NCBI RefSeq assembly: GCF_024722015.1
Contig: NZ_JANQBD010000030.1
Span: 42,198-106,197 of the forward strand
DNA: 64,000 bases
Reading direction: 5' to 3'
From: Paenibacillus radicis (ex Xue et al. 2023)
GTDB lineage: Bacteria; Bacillota; Bacilli; Paenibacillales; NBRC-103111
This document shows, in pieces, positions 33,914-42,745 of this stretch (the first letter of the stretch is position 1; each line of letters opens with the position of its first letter). Under the pieces are notes generated by a model that saw only the letters and a program-made list of their open reading frames with translations, had not been told where the DNA came from and ran no database searches. Position numbers and translations under genes: made by a program.

Positions 33914-34801
33914 ATGGAAGCTGCAGAATTGCTTGTAGGAGCCTATGACCTTCACGTCCATTCAGGTCCCGATGTAATGAATCGAAAGCTGGATGACCTC
34001 GAGATGGCCGAACGGTTGCAGAAGCTTGGAATGAAAGGTTATGGGATTAAATCCCATTATTTTTGCACAGCCGAAAGGGCGAAGCTTATTAATAAAATAA
34101 ATCCGAGCTTTAACGCTATCGGAGCGGTCTGTTTGAATAACGCAGTTGGAGCTCTGAATCCAATGGCCGTTGAAATGGCTGCGAGAGCTAACGCCAAAAT
34201 CGTTTGGATGCCTACTTTTGACGCTGCAAATGAGCAGGAGCACTTCAAAAGCAGCAAGCCTGCCAAGCTGCCATTCTGGGCTAAGCTGCAAATGCAATTA
34301 ATTGAACAAGGGAAAACACAGTCTAGTATTTCTATCTTTGAAGATGGAGCTCTTAAAGCGAGTGTGTCTGATATCCTCGACATTATTAAGGAATACAACC
34401 TGGTGCTTGCAACAGGACATTTAAGCAAACAAGAAATATTCGCACTTGTTCGAACTGCAGCAGACCGCCAATTGAAAAAAATCGTCATAACTCATCCGAA
34501 CTTTCCTTCGATCAATTTGTCAAAAGAGGAACAAAAAGAGCTCGTAGAGCTGGGAGCTATAATGGAATATTGCTTTACTACCCCCCATTCCAACAAGACA
34601 ACATGGGAGAAGGTATATGAGGAGATCCGCTTTGTCGGTCCCGAGAATAGTATTATTTCAACGGATCTTGGACAACCGGATGGTTTATATCCTGATGAAG
34701 GGCTGCAAATTTTTATAACGAACTTGCTGAATAATGGCTTTACAAAAGAAGAAGTGAAAAGAATGATTGTAAAAAATACAGCTTTCTTAGTAGAAAGCTG
34801 A
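33914..34801 (+). CDS. DUF6282-like TIM-barrel amidohydrolase
   Basis: ATG 33914 is better spaced from the gcgagg ribosome site than TTG 33908. The 295-residue protein starts with YDLHVHSGPD, a metal-binding HxH of amidohydrolase/PHP-like barrels. Further likely ligands are His in IKSHYF, LATGHLSKQEI and VITHPNFPSIN, and the late Asp in ISTDLGQPDG. This matches the uncharacterised DUF6282 group. With a GalB-like hydratase and GalC-like aldolase next to it, it may hydrolyse a lactone or similar precursor, as the amidohydrolase LigI does for pyrone dicarboxylate. That role is inference only. Confidence 0.72.
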   Translation: MEAAELLVGAYDLHVHSGPDVMNRKLDDLEMAERLQKLGMKGYGIKSHYFCTAERAKLINKINPSFNAIGAVCLNNAVGALNPMAVEMAARANAKIVWMPTFDAANEQEHFKSSKPAKLPFWAKLQMQLIEQGKTQSSISIFEDGALKASVSDILDIIKEYNLVLATGHLSKQEIFALVRTAADRQLKKIVITHPNFPSINLSKEEQKELVELGAIMEYCFTTPHSNKTTWEKVYEEIRFVGPENSIISTDLGQPDGLYPDEGLQIFITNLLNNGFTKEEVKRMIVKNTAFLVES

Positions 34802-34820
34802 TTAGAGAGGAGATAAACCT

Positions 34821-35552
34821 ATGATTGACTCAAATGTGAATTTATTGGTTGTAAGCGCCCATGCTGCCGACTTTGTATGGAGAAGCGGAGGTACGATTGC
34901 CAAATACATCAAGCATGGGGCTAATGTCTCGTTAGTCATATTAAGCTACGGTGTTAGAGGAGAATCCAATGATCTCTGGAATATCGAAGGGCAAACCGTG
35001 GAAAATGTTAAAAAAATCCGAAGAGAAGAAATCGGAGAAGCTGCGGGGCATCTTGGCATCACCCAAATGGAAATTTGGGATTATGAAGATTACCACATGC
35101 AATTAACTGACGAACGGATGGAGCGAATGGTATGTAAAATTCGTGAAACGGCTCCGCATCACATTGTAACCCATGGCTTTAAAGACGCTTTTAATCCGGA
35201 TCACGAGGCTGTTGGGAAGTTCGTATTTGACGCAAGCGTTCTTTCTACCTCGAACGGCGTGCGGTACGATGGATATCGGACGGCCAAGCAGGCGCGCCTG
35301 TTCGGCTTTGAGCCCCACCAATCCGAAATCAGCGACTTCAAGCCCGACGTGATCATGGATATTACCGAAACGTACGAGCAGAAGGAAGCTGCGATGAACT
35401 GCTTTAAAGCTCAGAAGCATCTGATAGAATACTACGGGGCCAAGGCCAAGCTTCGAGGCAATCATGCCCGGAGGGTATCAGGTAACAATCAATACCAGTA
35501 CGCTGAGGCCTTTAGTCGCTGCTTCCCTTATGTAGGGGGCGAGTTCAACTAA
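34821..35552 (+). CDS. GalB-like 4-oxalomesaconate hydratase (PIG-L/LmbE fold)
   Basis: The 243-residue protein has the PIG-L fold, but the usual AHPDDE motif reads AHAADFVW (His14, Asp17). The general-base aspartate of deacetylases is therefore replaced while the metal ligands stay, including a late His in NPDHEAVG. The SAHxADFVWRxGG form is, from memory, typical of GalB hydratases rather than deacetylases. GalB adds water to 4-oxalomesaconate to give 4-carboxy-4-hydroxy-2-oxoadipate. The next gene, overlapping by one base, encodes the matching aldolase, which strongly supports this reading. Confidence 0.78.
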   Translation: MIDSNVNLLVVSAHAADFVWRSGGTIAKYIKHGANVSLVILSYGVRGESNDLWNIEGQTVENVKKIRREEIGEAAGHLGITQMEIWDYEDYHMQLTDERMERMVCKIRETAPHHIVTHGFKDAFNPDHEAVGKFVFDASVLSTSNGVRYDGYRTAKQARLFGFEPHQSEISDFKPDVIMDITETYEQKEAAMNCFKAQKHLIEYYGAKAKLRGNHARRVSGNNQYQYAEAFSRCFPYVGGEFN

Positions 35553-36256
35553 TGGAAAGATACGTTGTAAGAAACATTGACCGGCCTGATAAATCGATTA
35601 TCGAACAGTTTTCCAAGCTTGATGTCTCCACCGTGTACGAGGCTCAAGGAAAAACAGGCCTTGTAAGCCATGAATTGAAGACGGTCAAAGAAGGCAATGC
35701 GATTTGCGGTCCAGCGGTTACAGTCACCTGCTTTGCAGGAGATAATCTAATGATTCATGCGGCCATCGAGGTTTGCAAACCGGGCGACGTTCTTGTCATT
35801 ACGACAATTGGAGAAAGCACGACGGGTATGATTGGTGAGCTCATCATTCATGCACTCATGAAACGCGGGGTTCAAGGTGTCGTTACCGAAGCGGGAATTC
35901 GTGATGCTGCGAGAATTAGGGAATGCGGATTTCCTGTCTGGTCAAGAGCTATTCATTCTCAAGGCTCAACGAAATCTCGCGGTGGTTGGGTGAATGCACC
36001 AACTGTATGCGGCGGCGCCTCGGTTAACCCTGGGGATCTTGTGATGGCTGATGATGACGGGGTTGTTTTTGTGAAGAGGGAAGACCTCAAGCTTGCTCTG
36101 GAGAGCTCGAACCAAAGGATGTCCAAGGAGGAAGATACCAAGGCTAGAATCGAAAGAGGAGAGCTGAGCCTGGACTTTTATAGCTTGAGAGGCACTTTGG
36201 AGAAAGAAAATGTAGTGTATTACGAGAACGAGGAAGCAAGAGCTTCGAAGAAATAG
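35552..36256 (+). CDS. 4-carboxy-4-hydroxy-2-oxoadipate aldolase-like protein (LigK/GalC, RraA-like fold)
   Basis: The 234-residue protein has the RraA/HMG-aldolase fold: LDVSTVYEAQGKTG, GPAVTVTCFAGDNLMIHAA, and the active-site region GVVTEAGIRDAARIRECGFPVWSRAIHSQGS with the conserved Arg-Asp pair and downstream Arg. Such class II aldolases use a divalent metal to split the C6 acid into pyruvate and oxaloacetate and also decarboxylate oxaloacetate. The length and C-terminal extension fit LigK/GalC rather than plain RraA. It is last in the GntR-controlled unit and is followed by a terminator. Confidence 0.82.
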   Translation: MERYVVRNIDRPDKSIIEQFSKLDVSTVYEAQGKTGLVSHELKTVKEGNAICGPAVTVTCFAGDNLMIHAAIEVCKPGDVLVITTIGESTTGMIGELIIHALMKRGVQGVVTEAGIRDAARIRECGFPVWSRAIHSQGSTKSRGGWVNAPTVCGGASVNPGDLVMADDDGVVFVKREDLKLALESSNQRMSKEEDTKARIERGELSLDFYSLRGTLEKENVVYYENEEARASKK

Positions 36257-36371
36257 GGTCCATCAGCGGCTACAACAACACTCAACCATTGAAAAGCCCA
36301 GCCACAAAAGTGATGCGATTGAAAAGTGAAGAAATTAGGAGATACCGAGATATCTCCCTGGATGTGAAACG

Positions 36372-36403
36372 AGCCTTAGGAGCGATTCTTGAGGCTTTTT
36401 TTT
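36372..36403 (+). terminator. Rho-independent terminator after the aldolase gene
   Basis: A seven-base stem (agcctta with tgaggct, one wobble) around a 12-base loop is followed by eight T. Confidence 0.75.
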
Positions 36404-36644
36404 ATTGCGAAATCAGCCGCTGACGGAGTCGTTAGATTTCGGCTGCGTAACCAGCTAGGTTTTAGACAACCCATAAGAACGGCATTGGTAGAGCTAAGAT
36501 ATTATTTATCATTCGAAGCCATTGGTTACCCCAAAAGCCTGCATCCATACATCCTTTCGGCCGTTTTATCGTAGTAGTATTCTTAAATTCATGCAAATGT
36601 GCATCTCTTTTTTTATTCATAGCTGAAACTGACCGAATTGTCTG

Positions 36645-36720
36645 AGAATTACTGTATTTTCGCAGTTTATTCCTCTCAACGGCAAATTTCTGTAGAAAAT
36701 AACTGCATGTTTGCAGGATC
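36645..36720. repeat. Intergenic repeat pair, 51-base period
   Basis: ACTGTATTTTCGCAG (36651) recurs as ACTGCATGTTTGCAG (36702), exactly 51 bases apart, with related flanks. The second copy is a small hairpin (CTGCA with TGCAG). The rest of the 36404-36913 gap shows no gene; a short frame at 36389-36574 starts inside the terminator and is not credible. Confidence 0.6.
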
Positions 36721-36913
36721 TTATGCGGGCGGAGTGATGGTCGGAGGAGAGGCAAGCGCTGATTTTTAGGATGAGGTTATATAAAATGTATTTTTGAGAA
36801 AAACCAGACTTTGTTAGTGCTCCAGCCATTGACTGGGGTGTTTTGTTGTTAGTTGTCATAAAATCCACTTACGCCCAATATGATATAGCCGACTAATTAA
36901 ATGGGGTGTGGAA

Positions 36914-39403
36914 ATGGATGCTAATCAAATGCAACTAACGCAGCTTGTGCGGGCTTTTTTGCCTCGAGGTGCGGAGCTACTGACGATAGAAGGATATGGA
37001 AGCCCTCAACCAGCCGTTTATGCAGCAGATTTGGATGGAGATGGGGTCAATGAGGTAGCTGCGGCCTATCGCTCTCAAGGAGAGGCCTATCTCCTCGTAT
37101 TGAAGTACAGGGATAATGCTTGGACCCGAGCTGCAAATGTGAAGGGCACGGGCTATCAGGTCAGCGTCCTGACGGCGGCGCCGGTTACGAACCCCAACAT
37201 TAATAATCTTATCGTTGGCTGGAGGGTAGGTTCCATTTGGTCGAAGCTCTCTGTATACGAATGGACTGCCAATGGACTGCAGGATATTATTGCTCCCCCT
37301 GATGCAAACTTCAGCTACATGCAGGTACAGGATATGCCGAGCGATCAAGGGGAAGATGGCAGGGCTGAATTCGCATTATGGCTCCATGACACAGGAGAGG
37401 CGTACATTGTTGAAGTGGTCAGATGGCATGACGGTAAGCTTGTTCCTGCTCCCGATGTGTACTTTTACTATTTTCCGATAGTTGTTCGCTATTATGAGCA
37501 CTTGGTCCGTCAGTATCCGGATTATGCATTTTACTGGTATTACCTGGCTGACGCACAGATTAAAGCCGGGATGAAGGAGGCAGCTGCCATTTCCATTGAG
37601 AAGGGGCTCAACCTAAATCATGAATATCCATCCAAAGAGAAATGGCAGGAGCTTCAGCAGCAGCTGGAATACGTTCGTAACGTTCGTATGGCACAAGACA
37701 TTTCACTGTTTCCAGCTTCGGTCAAAACCATAGAAGGGGTAAGATGGGGGTTTATAGACAGCAAAGGGACTATGATCATTCAGCCGCAGTACGAATATGC
37801 TTCCGATTTTCAAAATAACGGTCTCGCCGTTGTGCAGATGAATGGACAAAATGGCTTGATTAACTCGAACGGCGCTTATGTGGTGAAGCCAGTCTATGAC
37901 TCCATCAGCCCTTTCTCGGAAGGCAGAGCGGTTGTCATCGACAGCCAAGGCTTCAAGGTAATGGATGAGGCGGGACACATTATTACTAAGAAAGCTTATG
38001 ATTATATAGCGTCCTATAGTAATGGCAGAGCAATGGCTTCTGTTGCAAATCCCAGCGGGCCTAGCTTGTATGGGTTCCTTGATTTACATGGCAATGAGGT
38101 CATTAAACCCCAATTCGAACAAGCTGGAGATTTTAAACAAAATAAGACGGTAGTTAAAGTGAAGGATAACGATTTTGCGCTGATAGGCTTGGACGGTAGA
38201 AAGCTTGCATCCTATCCTTATGCCTCTGTAGGTCAGCTTGGTGATGGCCTCCTTCCTTTTCAGCAGCAGCTGCAGGGCAAGTACGGTTACATAGATGAAA
38301 AAGGGAGCATTGTTATTCAACCTGCCTATACCTATGCCATGGCTTTCATGGACGGCCGAGCTGTTGTGAATACAGCGGAAGACTTTGGTTCCCGCTATGG
38401 TCTAATAGACAAGCAAGCCAACTATATAATAAAGCCGGACTATAATGAGATTCGGACGCTTGGGGAGCAGCGGCTTGCGCTGGGCAAAGCCATTGATGCT
38501 CAACAACCCTTCATAGGCTCCACCTTTGCTATTGCGGACATGAATGGGCAAATGCTAACCTCCTTTAAATATCACGATGTGGGTGATTTTAAACAAGGGC
38601 TAGCCTCTGTAAATGATCAAAAGCAAACCTATTTCATTGACCGCAACGGTAAAGCGGCTGATGGTTATCCCAAGGTGAATGGGAGCGGCGTTCTTAGCCT
38701 GACTCCACCCTTGATACAAGCCAACGTAGATCAGCGGTTATCCTACTTCGACCGCTCGGGGCGCGTCATTTGGCAGCAAAACACCGTGATTCCGCTGACT
38801 CCCCCCTTAAAGGTCAAGGAAGAAAAATATAAGCCTAATAAAGATTATTTAATCTATTACCCACAGATCGAAGGTATGGCTAATAAGGCGGCGCAAAAGA
38901 AAGTCAATGCCGTGCTTAAGGAAAAGTCTCAAGTCAAAAAAGTGCCTGCACATGAGCAACTGAGCTATTCCTATACGGGAGATTTTAATATTGAATTTTA
39001 TAAAAAAAATCTGCTTGTATTGGAACTGACCGGTTATAACTTCCCTTTTGGCGCTGCCCACGGTATGCCTAGCAAGCAGTATGTTCATGTGAATTTGGTG
39101 AATGGCCAGATTTATGAACTAAAAGATTTATTCAAGCCAGGCAGCAATTATGTCAAAGTGTTGAGTGATATCGTAGGCAAGCAGATTAAAGAGGACCCGC
39201 AGTATTCCTATGTCTTTCCAGACACGTATAAGGGTATCAAGCCGAACCAGCCATTTTTCATTTCCGATCATGCATTGCATCTGTATTTCGAGCCGTATGA
39301 TATTGCGCCGTATGTAGCGGGCTTCCCTACCTTTACGATCCCATTCGCTGAAATTATAAGTATCATTGCGGTAAACGGGGATTTTTGGAAATCATTCCAT
39401 TAG
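36914..39403 (+). CDS. WG-repeat protein with C-terminal DUF3298 (RsiV-type) domain
   Basis: The 829-residue protein has several parts. Residues 1-170 form an FG-GAP-like region (VYAADLDGDGVNEVAAAYRSQG). A helical linker follows, then at least six WG repeats from about residue 275 to 560 (for example RWGFIDSKGTMIIQPQYEYAS and KYGYIDEKGSIVIQPAYTYAM). The C-terminal part (YNFPFGAAHGMPSKQYVHVNL to FTIPFAEI) fits DUF3298, found in the lysozyme-sensing anti-sigma factor RsiV. No signal peptide is apparent from this start. ATG 36914 and GTG 36908 are both weakly supported. The function is unknown; a ligand or peptidoglycan-related sensing role is conceivable. Confidence 0.8.
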   Translation: MDANQMQLTQLVRAFLPRGAELLTIEGYGSPQPAVYAADLDGDGVNEVAAAYRSQGEAYLLVLKYRDNAWTRAANVKGTGYQVSVLTAAPVTNPNINNLIVGWRVGSIWSKLSVYEWTANGLQDIIAPPDANFSYMQVQDMPSDQGEDGRAEFALWLHDTGEAYIVEVVRWHDGKLVPAPDVYFYYFPIVVRYYEHLVRQYPDYAFYWYYLADAQIKAGMKEAAAISIEKGLNLNHEYPSKEKWQELQQQLEYVRNVRMAQDISLFPASVKTIEGVRWGFIDSKGTMIIQPQYEYASDFQNNGLAVVQMNGQNGLINSNGAYVVKPVYDSISPFSEGRAVVIDSQGFKVMDEAGHIITKKAYDYIASYSNGRAMASVANPSGPSLYGFLDLHGNEVIKPQFEQAGDFKQNKTVVKVKDNDFALIGLDGRKLASYPYASVGQLGDGLLPFQQQLQGKYGYIDEKGSIVIQPAYTYAMAFMDGRAVVNTAEDFGSRYGLIDKQANYIIKPDYNEIRTLGEQRLALGKAIDAQQPFIGSTFAIADMNGQMLTSFKYHDVGDFKQGLASVNDQKQTYFIDRNGKAADGYPKVNGSGVLSLTPPLIQANVDQRLSYFDRSGRVIWQQNTVIPLTPPLKVKEEKYKPNKDYLIYYPQIEGMANKAAQKKVNAVLKEKSQVKKVPAHEQLSYSYTGDFNIEFYKKNLLVLELTGYNFPFGAAHGMPSKQYVHVNLVNGQIYELKDLFKPGSNYVKVLSDIVGKQIKEDPQYSYVFPDTYKGIKPNQPFFISDHALHLYFEPYDIAPYVAGFPTFTIPFAEIISIIAVNGDFWKSFH

Positions 39404-39431
39404 TGGACTTTAGAGCCCCACTCAGCATAAA

Positions 39432-39459
39432 GAGCCGGTTACAGCAACGGTTCTTTTTG
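39432..39459 (+). terminator. Rho-independent terminator after the WG-repeat gene
   Basis: The stem gagccg(g)tt with aacggttc around loop acagc is followed by five T. Confidence 0.8.
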
Positions 39460-39622
39460 TTTGTAGGACATTGATGAACTATTTTTAGAGAAGGCAACGT
39501 TTTGCGACATGCGAACGAACCCATAAAGGCCCGCATATAATGGGTATATAAGTCAGAAATTTCAGTTATTTTTGGAAGAGTAAAATGACATTGCATCTCA
39601 CTCAGCAGGGCGGGTGAAGGGA

Positions 39623-39805
39623 ATGAACTTGTTATCTTTTCCTGGTTCACGGCAGGAGCAATTGAATTGGCTAAGTCGAATAAAAGGAAGCTCGTATGTG
39701 GATGCTATCGGACATTTCAATGATGAAGAATTACAGAAGCTGTTTCGGCTCGTCTATTTGGAATTTCTCAAGCTGGAGGAGGCGGCGGATGAGCTGATGC
39801 TCTGA
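39623..39805 (+). CDS. Small hypothetical protein upstream of rocD (60 aa)
   Basis: ATG 39623 (or in-frame GTG 39614) encodes 60 residues containing QLNWLSRIKGSSYVDAIGHF and a helical tail rich in Glu and Leu (YLEFLKLEEAADELM). It has no recognised domain. It precedes the arginine/proline catabolic genes by 93 bases in the same direction and may be co-transcribed. The ribosome site is ambiguous because aaggga is directly adjacent to the ATG. A possible -10 TATAAT occurs at 39536. Confidence 0.45.
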   Translation: MNLLSFPGSRQEQLNWLSRIKGSSYVDAIGHFNDEELQKLFRLVYLEFLKLEEAADELML

Positions 39806-39898
39806 GGGCTCGCTTACGATGAAAGCATCTCTCAAAACGAGAATCATAATCTCCTATGATGAAATAAGGCCAGCAAAATTCTCAGGAGGCGCAATGTT

Positions 39899-41098
39899 AT
39901 GGACCGTACCGAACAAATCATTGGGCAAACGGAGCAGTATGGAGCACGAAACTACAATCCTCTGCCAGTTGTTATTGTTCGAGCCGAGGGTGTCTGGGTA
40001 GAGGATGCCGAAGGACGTCATTATCTCGATATGCTGAGCGCCTATTCTGCAGTTAATCAGGGTCATCGGCATAAAAGGATTATTCAGGCACTGCTGGATC
40101 AGGCTGATCGAGTAACCTTGACATCGAGAGCCTTTCACCATGACCGGGCAGGGGAATGGTATGAGCTGCTAAGTCGGCTTACGGGCAAAACGACCATACT
40201 CCCGATGAATACTGGAGCTGAGGCTGTGGAGACCGCACTCAAGGCGGCCCGACGCTGGGCGTATCGGGTAAAAGGGGTGCCTGATATGGAGGCGGAAATC
40301 ATCGTCTGCGCTAACAACTTCCATGGACGCACATTAAGCATTACTTCGTTCTCAACCGAACCGGCTTATAAATCCGGATTCGGTCCTTTTACGCCCGGCT
40401 TTGTGACAGTCCCATTCGGGGATATAGAGGCGCTGCGGCGAGCCATCACACCCCATACGGCAGCCTTCTTATTCGAACCGATCCAAGGTGAAGCCGGAGT
40501 TGTCATCCCGCCTAAAGGATATTTGCGGGCGGCTGCGGCATTATGTCGGAAGCATCGGGTGCTGATGATGGCTGACGAGATCCAGACTGGACTTGGCAGG
40601 ACCGGTCAACGATTCGCCTGTGATTGGGAGAAGGTTGTACCTGACGTTTACATTCTTGGTAAAGCGCTTGGCGGTGGTGTACTGCCGGTATCTGCCGTAG
40701 CGGCTGACCGGGAGGTGCTAGGAGTGTTTGATGCAGGTTCGCATGGGTCTACCTTTGGAGGGAACCCGTTGGCATGCGCCGTTTCTATTGCTGCCTTGCA
40801 GGTGCTGGAGGAAGAAAAGCTGGGGCAGCGCGCACGCATATGGGGGAATTACATGCTGAAGCGGCTAAAGCGGATACGATCACCAAGAATTCGGGATATT
40901 CGCGGCAAAGGGCTGCTGATCGGAATTGAACTGGATACGGAGGCAAGGCCCTATTGCCATAGACTTATGGAGCTTGGCGTTTTATGTAAGGAAACCCATG
41001 CAAACATTATAAGGATCGCACCTCCGCTTACGATCGTGAAAGATGAGATCAATTGGGCTTTGAAGAGAGTAGAATCCGCATTGACGGAAAGGGGATAA
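39899..41098 (+). CDS. rocD: Ornithine aminotransferase
   Basis: The 399-residue class III aminotransferase has the ornithine-specific GARNYNPLPVVI start, the NTGAEAVETALKAARRW PLP-phosphate region, FHGRTLS, the DEIQTGLGRTG motif and the PLP lysine in LGKALGGGVLPVSAV. It converts ornithine and 2-oxoglutarate to glutamate semialdehyde and glutamate. An aggagg site lies nine bases before ATG 39899. It starts a cluster with rocA, proline dehydrogenase and arginase, so arginine and proline both feed into glutamate here. Confidence 0.95.
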   Translation: MDRTEQIIGQTEQYGARNYNPLPVVIVRAEGVWVEDAEGRHYLDMLSAYSAVNQGHRHKRIIQALLDQADRVTLTSRAFHHDRAGEWYELLSRLTGKTTILPMNTGAEAVETALKAARRWAYRVKGVPDMEAEIIVCANNFHGRTLSITSFSTEPAYKSGFGPFTPGFVTVPFGDIEALRRAITPHTAAFLFEPIQGEAGVVIPPKGYLRAAAALCRKHRVLMMADEIQTGLGRTGQRFACDWEKVVPDVYILGKALGGGVLPVSAVAADREVLGVFDAGSHGSTFGGNPLACAVSIAALQVLEEEKLGQRARIWGNYMLKRLKRIRSPRIRDIRGKGLLIGIELDTEARPYCHRLMELGVLCKETHANIIRIAPPLTIVKDEINWALKRVESALTERG

Positions 41099-41102
41099 TG
41101 TT

Positions 41103-42653
41103 ATGATGCCATATCGTCCGGAGCCCTTTACAGACTTTGGCAATGAATCGGAGGAAAGTCGTTTTAAGCAAGCATTGGCACAGGTGCGTACGCAGCTCGG
41201 CCGGGAATATCCGCTGTTCATTGCAAACAAGACAGTCGATACGAAACGGCGCATCTTATCCGTCAATCCTTCGAACTTCAATCAAGTAGTCGGGTCCGTG
41301 TCTCTCGCAGACGCGGTTCTTGCGGAGCAAGCTATACAAACGGCTTACTCCGCTTATGCTACATGGTCGGGAGTCAGTCTGGAAAGCCGAGCGGATTGCC
41401 TGTTTAGGGCAGCCGCCGAGCTGCGCCGCCGTAAGCATGAATTTTCGGCGTGGCTGATGGTGGAAGCGGGCAAGGTAAGAGCTGAAGCAGATGGGGAAAC
41501 AGCGGAAGCTATCGATTTTATGGAGTATTATGGCAGGCAGATGCTGCAGTTGGCTCAGAGGGGTGAGCGTGAGCTGATTGGGATGGATGGGGAGAGAAAC
41601 CGTCTGGACTACCTGGGACTTGGTGTTGGAATCATTATCGCGCCATGGAACTTCCCCCTTGCGATTCTGGCAGGCATGACGACCGCGGCCCTTGTGGCCG
41701 GAAATACCGTTGTCGTGAAGCCCTCGAGCCTCACGCCTGTTATTGCGATTAAGTTCGTGGAGCTGCTTCGAAATGCAGGTATTCCGGCTGAAGCCGTCCA
41801 ACTGCTGCCCGGAAGCGGCAAGGAAATAGGGCAGTATCTTACGGCCCATCCCTTGACCCGGTTCATCTCCTTTACCGGCTCCAAGGATGTCGGCCTGCAT
41901 TTGCATGAGCTGTCCTCTCGTCAAGTCCCAGGTCAACGTTGGTTGAAAAGATTCGTTGGTGAGCTGGGCGGCAAAGATGCAATTATTGTTGATCGCGATG
42001 CTGACCTGGAGCAGGCTGCTCAAGGCATAGTTGCGTCAGCCTTCGGTTATTCCGGCCAGAAATGCTCCGCATGCTCACGTGCCATTGTACATCGCGACGC
42101 GTACGATGCTGTACTGAAGCGCTGCTCGGAGCTAGCTGAGCAACTGATGGTAGAAGACGTGCAAGACCCCTCCTGTGATATGGGGCCTGTTATTAACCAG
42201 AGTGCTTATGAATCCATTCTCGGTTATATCCATATCGCAAAATCAGAGGGACGCATTACCGCCGGTGGAAGTGCTGCCAGAGGGGATGGATGGTTCATCC
42301 GCCCAACCGTTGTAGCCGATGCCGATCCGGGCTCTCGGATTATGCAGGAGGAAATATTCGGTCCCGTGCTTGCTTTTACGAAGGCTGATGATTTTGAGGA
42401 TGCACTGCGTATTGCCAATTTTTCGGACTATGGTCTTACAGGCTCTGTTTACACCCGCAACCGGAAGAACATCGAACGTGCCCGGGATTCTTTTGCCGTA
42501 GGAAATCTGTATATCAACCGTAAATGTACGGGAGCGATCGTGGGAGTCCATCCATTCGGAGGGTTTAATCTGTCAGGGACAGATTCCAAGGCCGGTGGGC
42601 CGGATTACCTGCAGTTATTCACTCAGCCTAAGCTGACCTCAGAACGGCTGTAA
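41103..42653 (+). CDS. rocA: 1-pyrroline-5-carboxylate dehydrogenase
   Basis: The 516-residue aldehyde dehydrogenase has the NAD-binding PWNFPLAILAGMTTAALVAGN, the catalytic glutamate in VGELGGKDA and nucleophile Cys in SGQKCSACSR. The length and N-terminus (EPFTDF with a later VNPSNFNQVVG) match RocA. It oxidises glutamate semialdehyde, the product of RocD and proline dehydrogenase, to glutamate. It starts four bases after rocD. Confidence 0.95.
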   Translation: MMPYRPEPFTDFGNESEESRFKQALAQVRTQLGREYPLFIANKTVDTKRRILSVNPSNFNQVVGSVSLADAVLAEQAIQTAYSAYATWSGVSLESRADCLFRAAAELRRRKHEFSAWLMVEAGKVRAEADGETAEAIDFMEYYGRQMLQLAQRGERELIGMDGERNRLDYLGLGVGIIIAPWNFPLAILAGMTTAALVAGNTVVVKPSSLTPVIAIKFVELLRNAGIPAEAVQLLPGSGKEIGQYLTAHPLTRFISFTGSKDVGLHLHELSSRQVPGQRWLKRFVGELGGKDAIIVDRDADLEQAAQGIVASAFGYSGQKCSACSRAIVHRDAYDAVLKRCSELAEQLMVEDVQDPSCDMGPVINQSAYESILGYIHIAKSEGRITAGGSAARGDGWFIRPTVVADADPGSRIMQEEIFGPVLAFTKADDFEDALRIANFSDYGLTGSVYTRNRKNIERARDSFAVGNLYINRKCTGAIVGVHPFGGFNLSGTDSKAGGPDYLQLFTQPKLTSERL

Positions 42654-42745
42654 TCGTTAGTATACGGAGCCAGACTCAAGTGAAATTTCTGATAGATGCG
42701 TGTAAAGTGAGCTTTTCTACGAAAAACTCGCGGGAGGTGCCATAC

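Noticed and set aside
34821..35552. PIG-L deacetylase as the function of the metal enzyme
   Set aside because: The general-base aspartate of the AHPDDE motif is alanine, and the SAHAADFVW form plus the adjacent aldolase fit GalB hydratases better.
36389..36574. Open frame of 61 codons after the aldolase gene
   Set aside because: It starts within the terminator hairpin and shows no protein features.
39490..39505. Sigma-54 promoter for the roc cluster (GGCAACGTTTTGC)
   Set aside because: The GG and GC elements are one base too close, and the match to TGGCAC-N5-TTGCA is poor.
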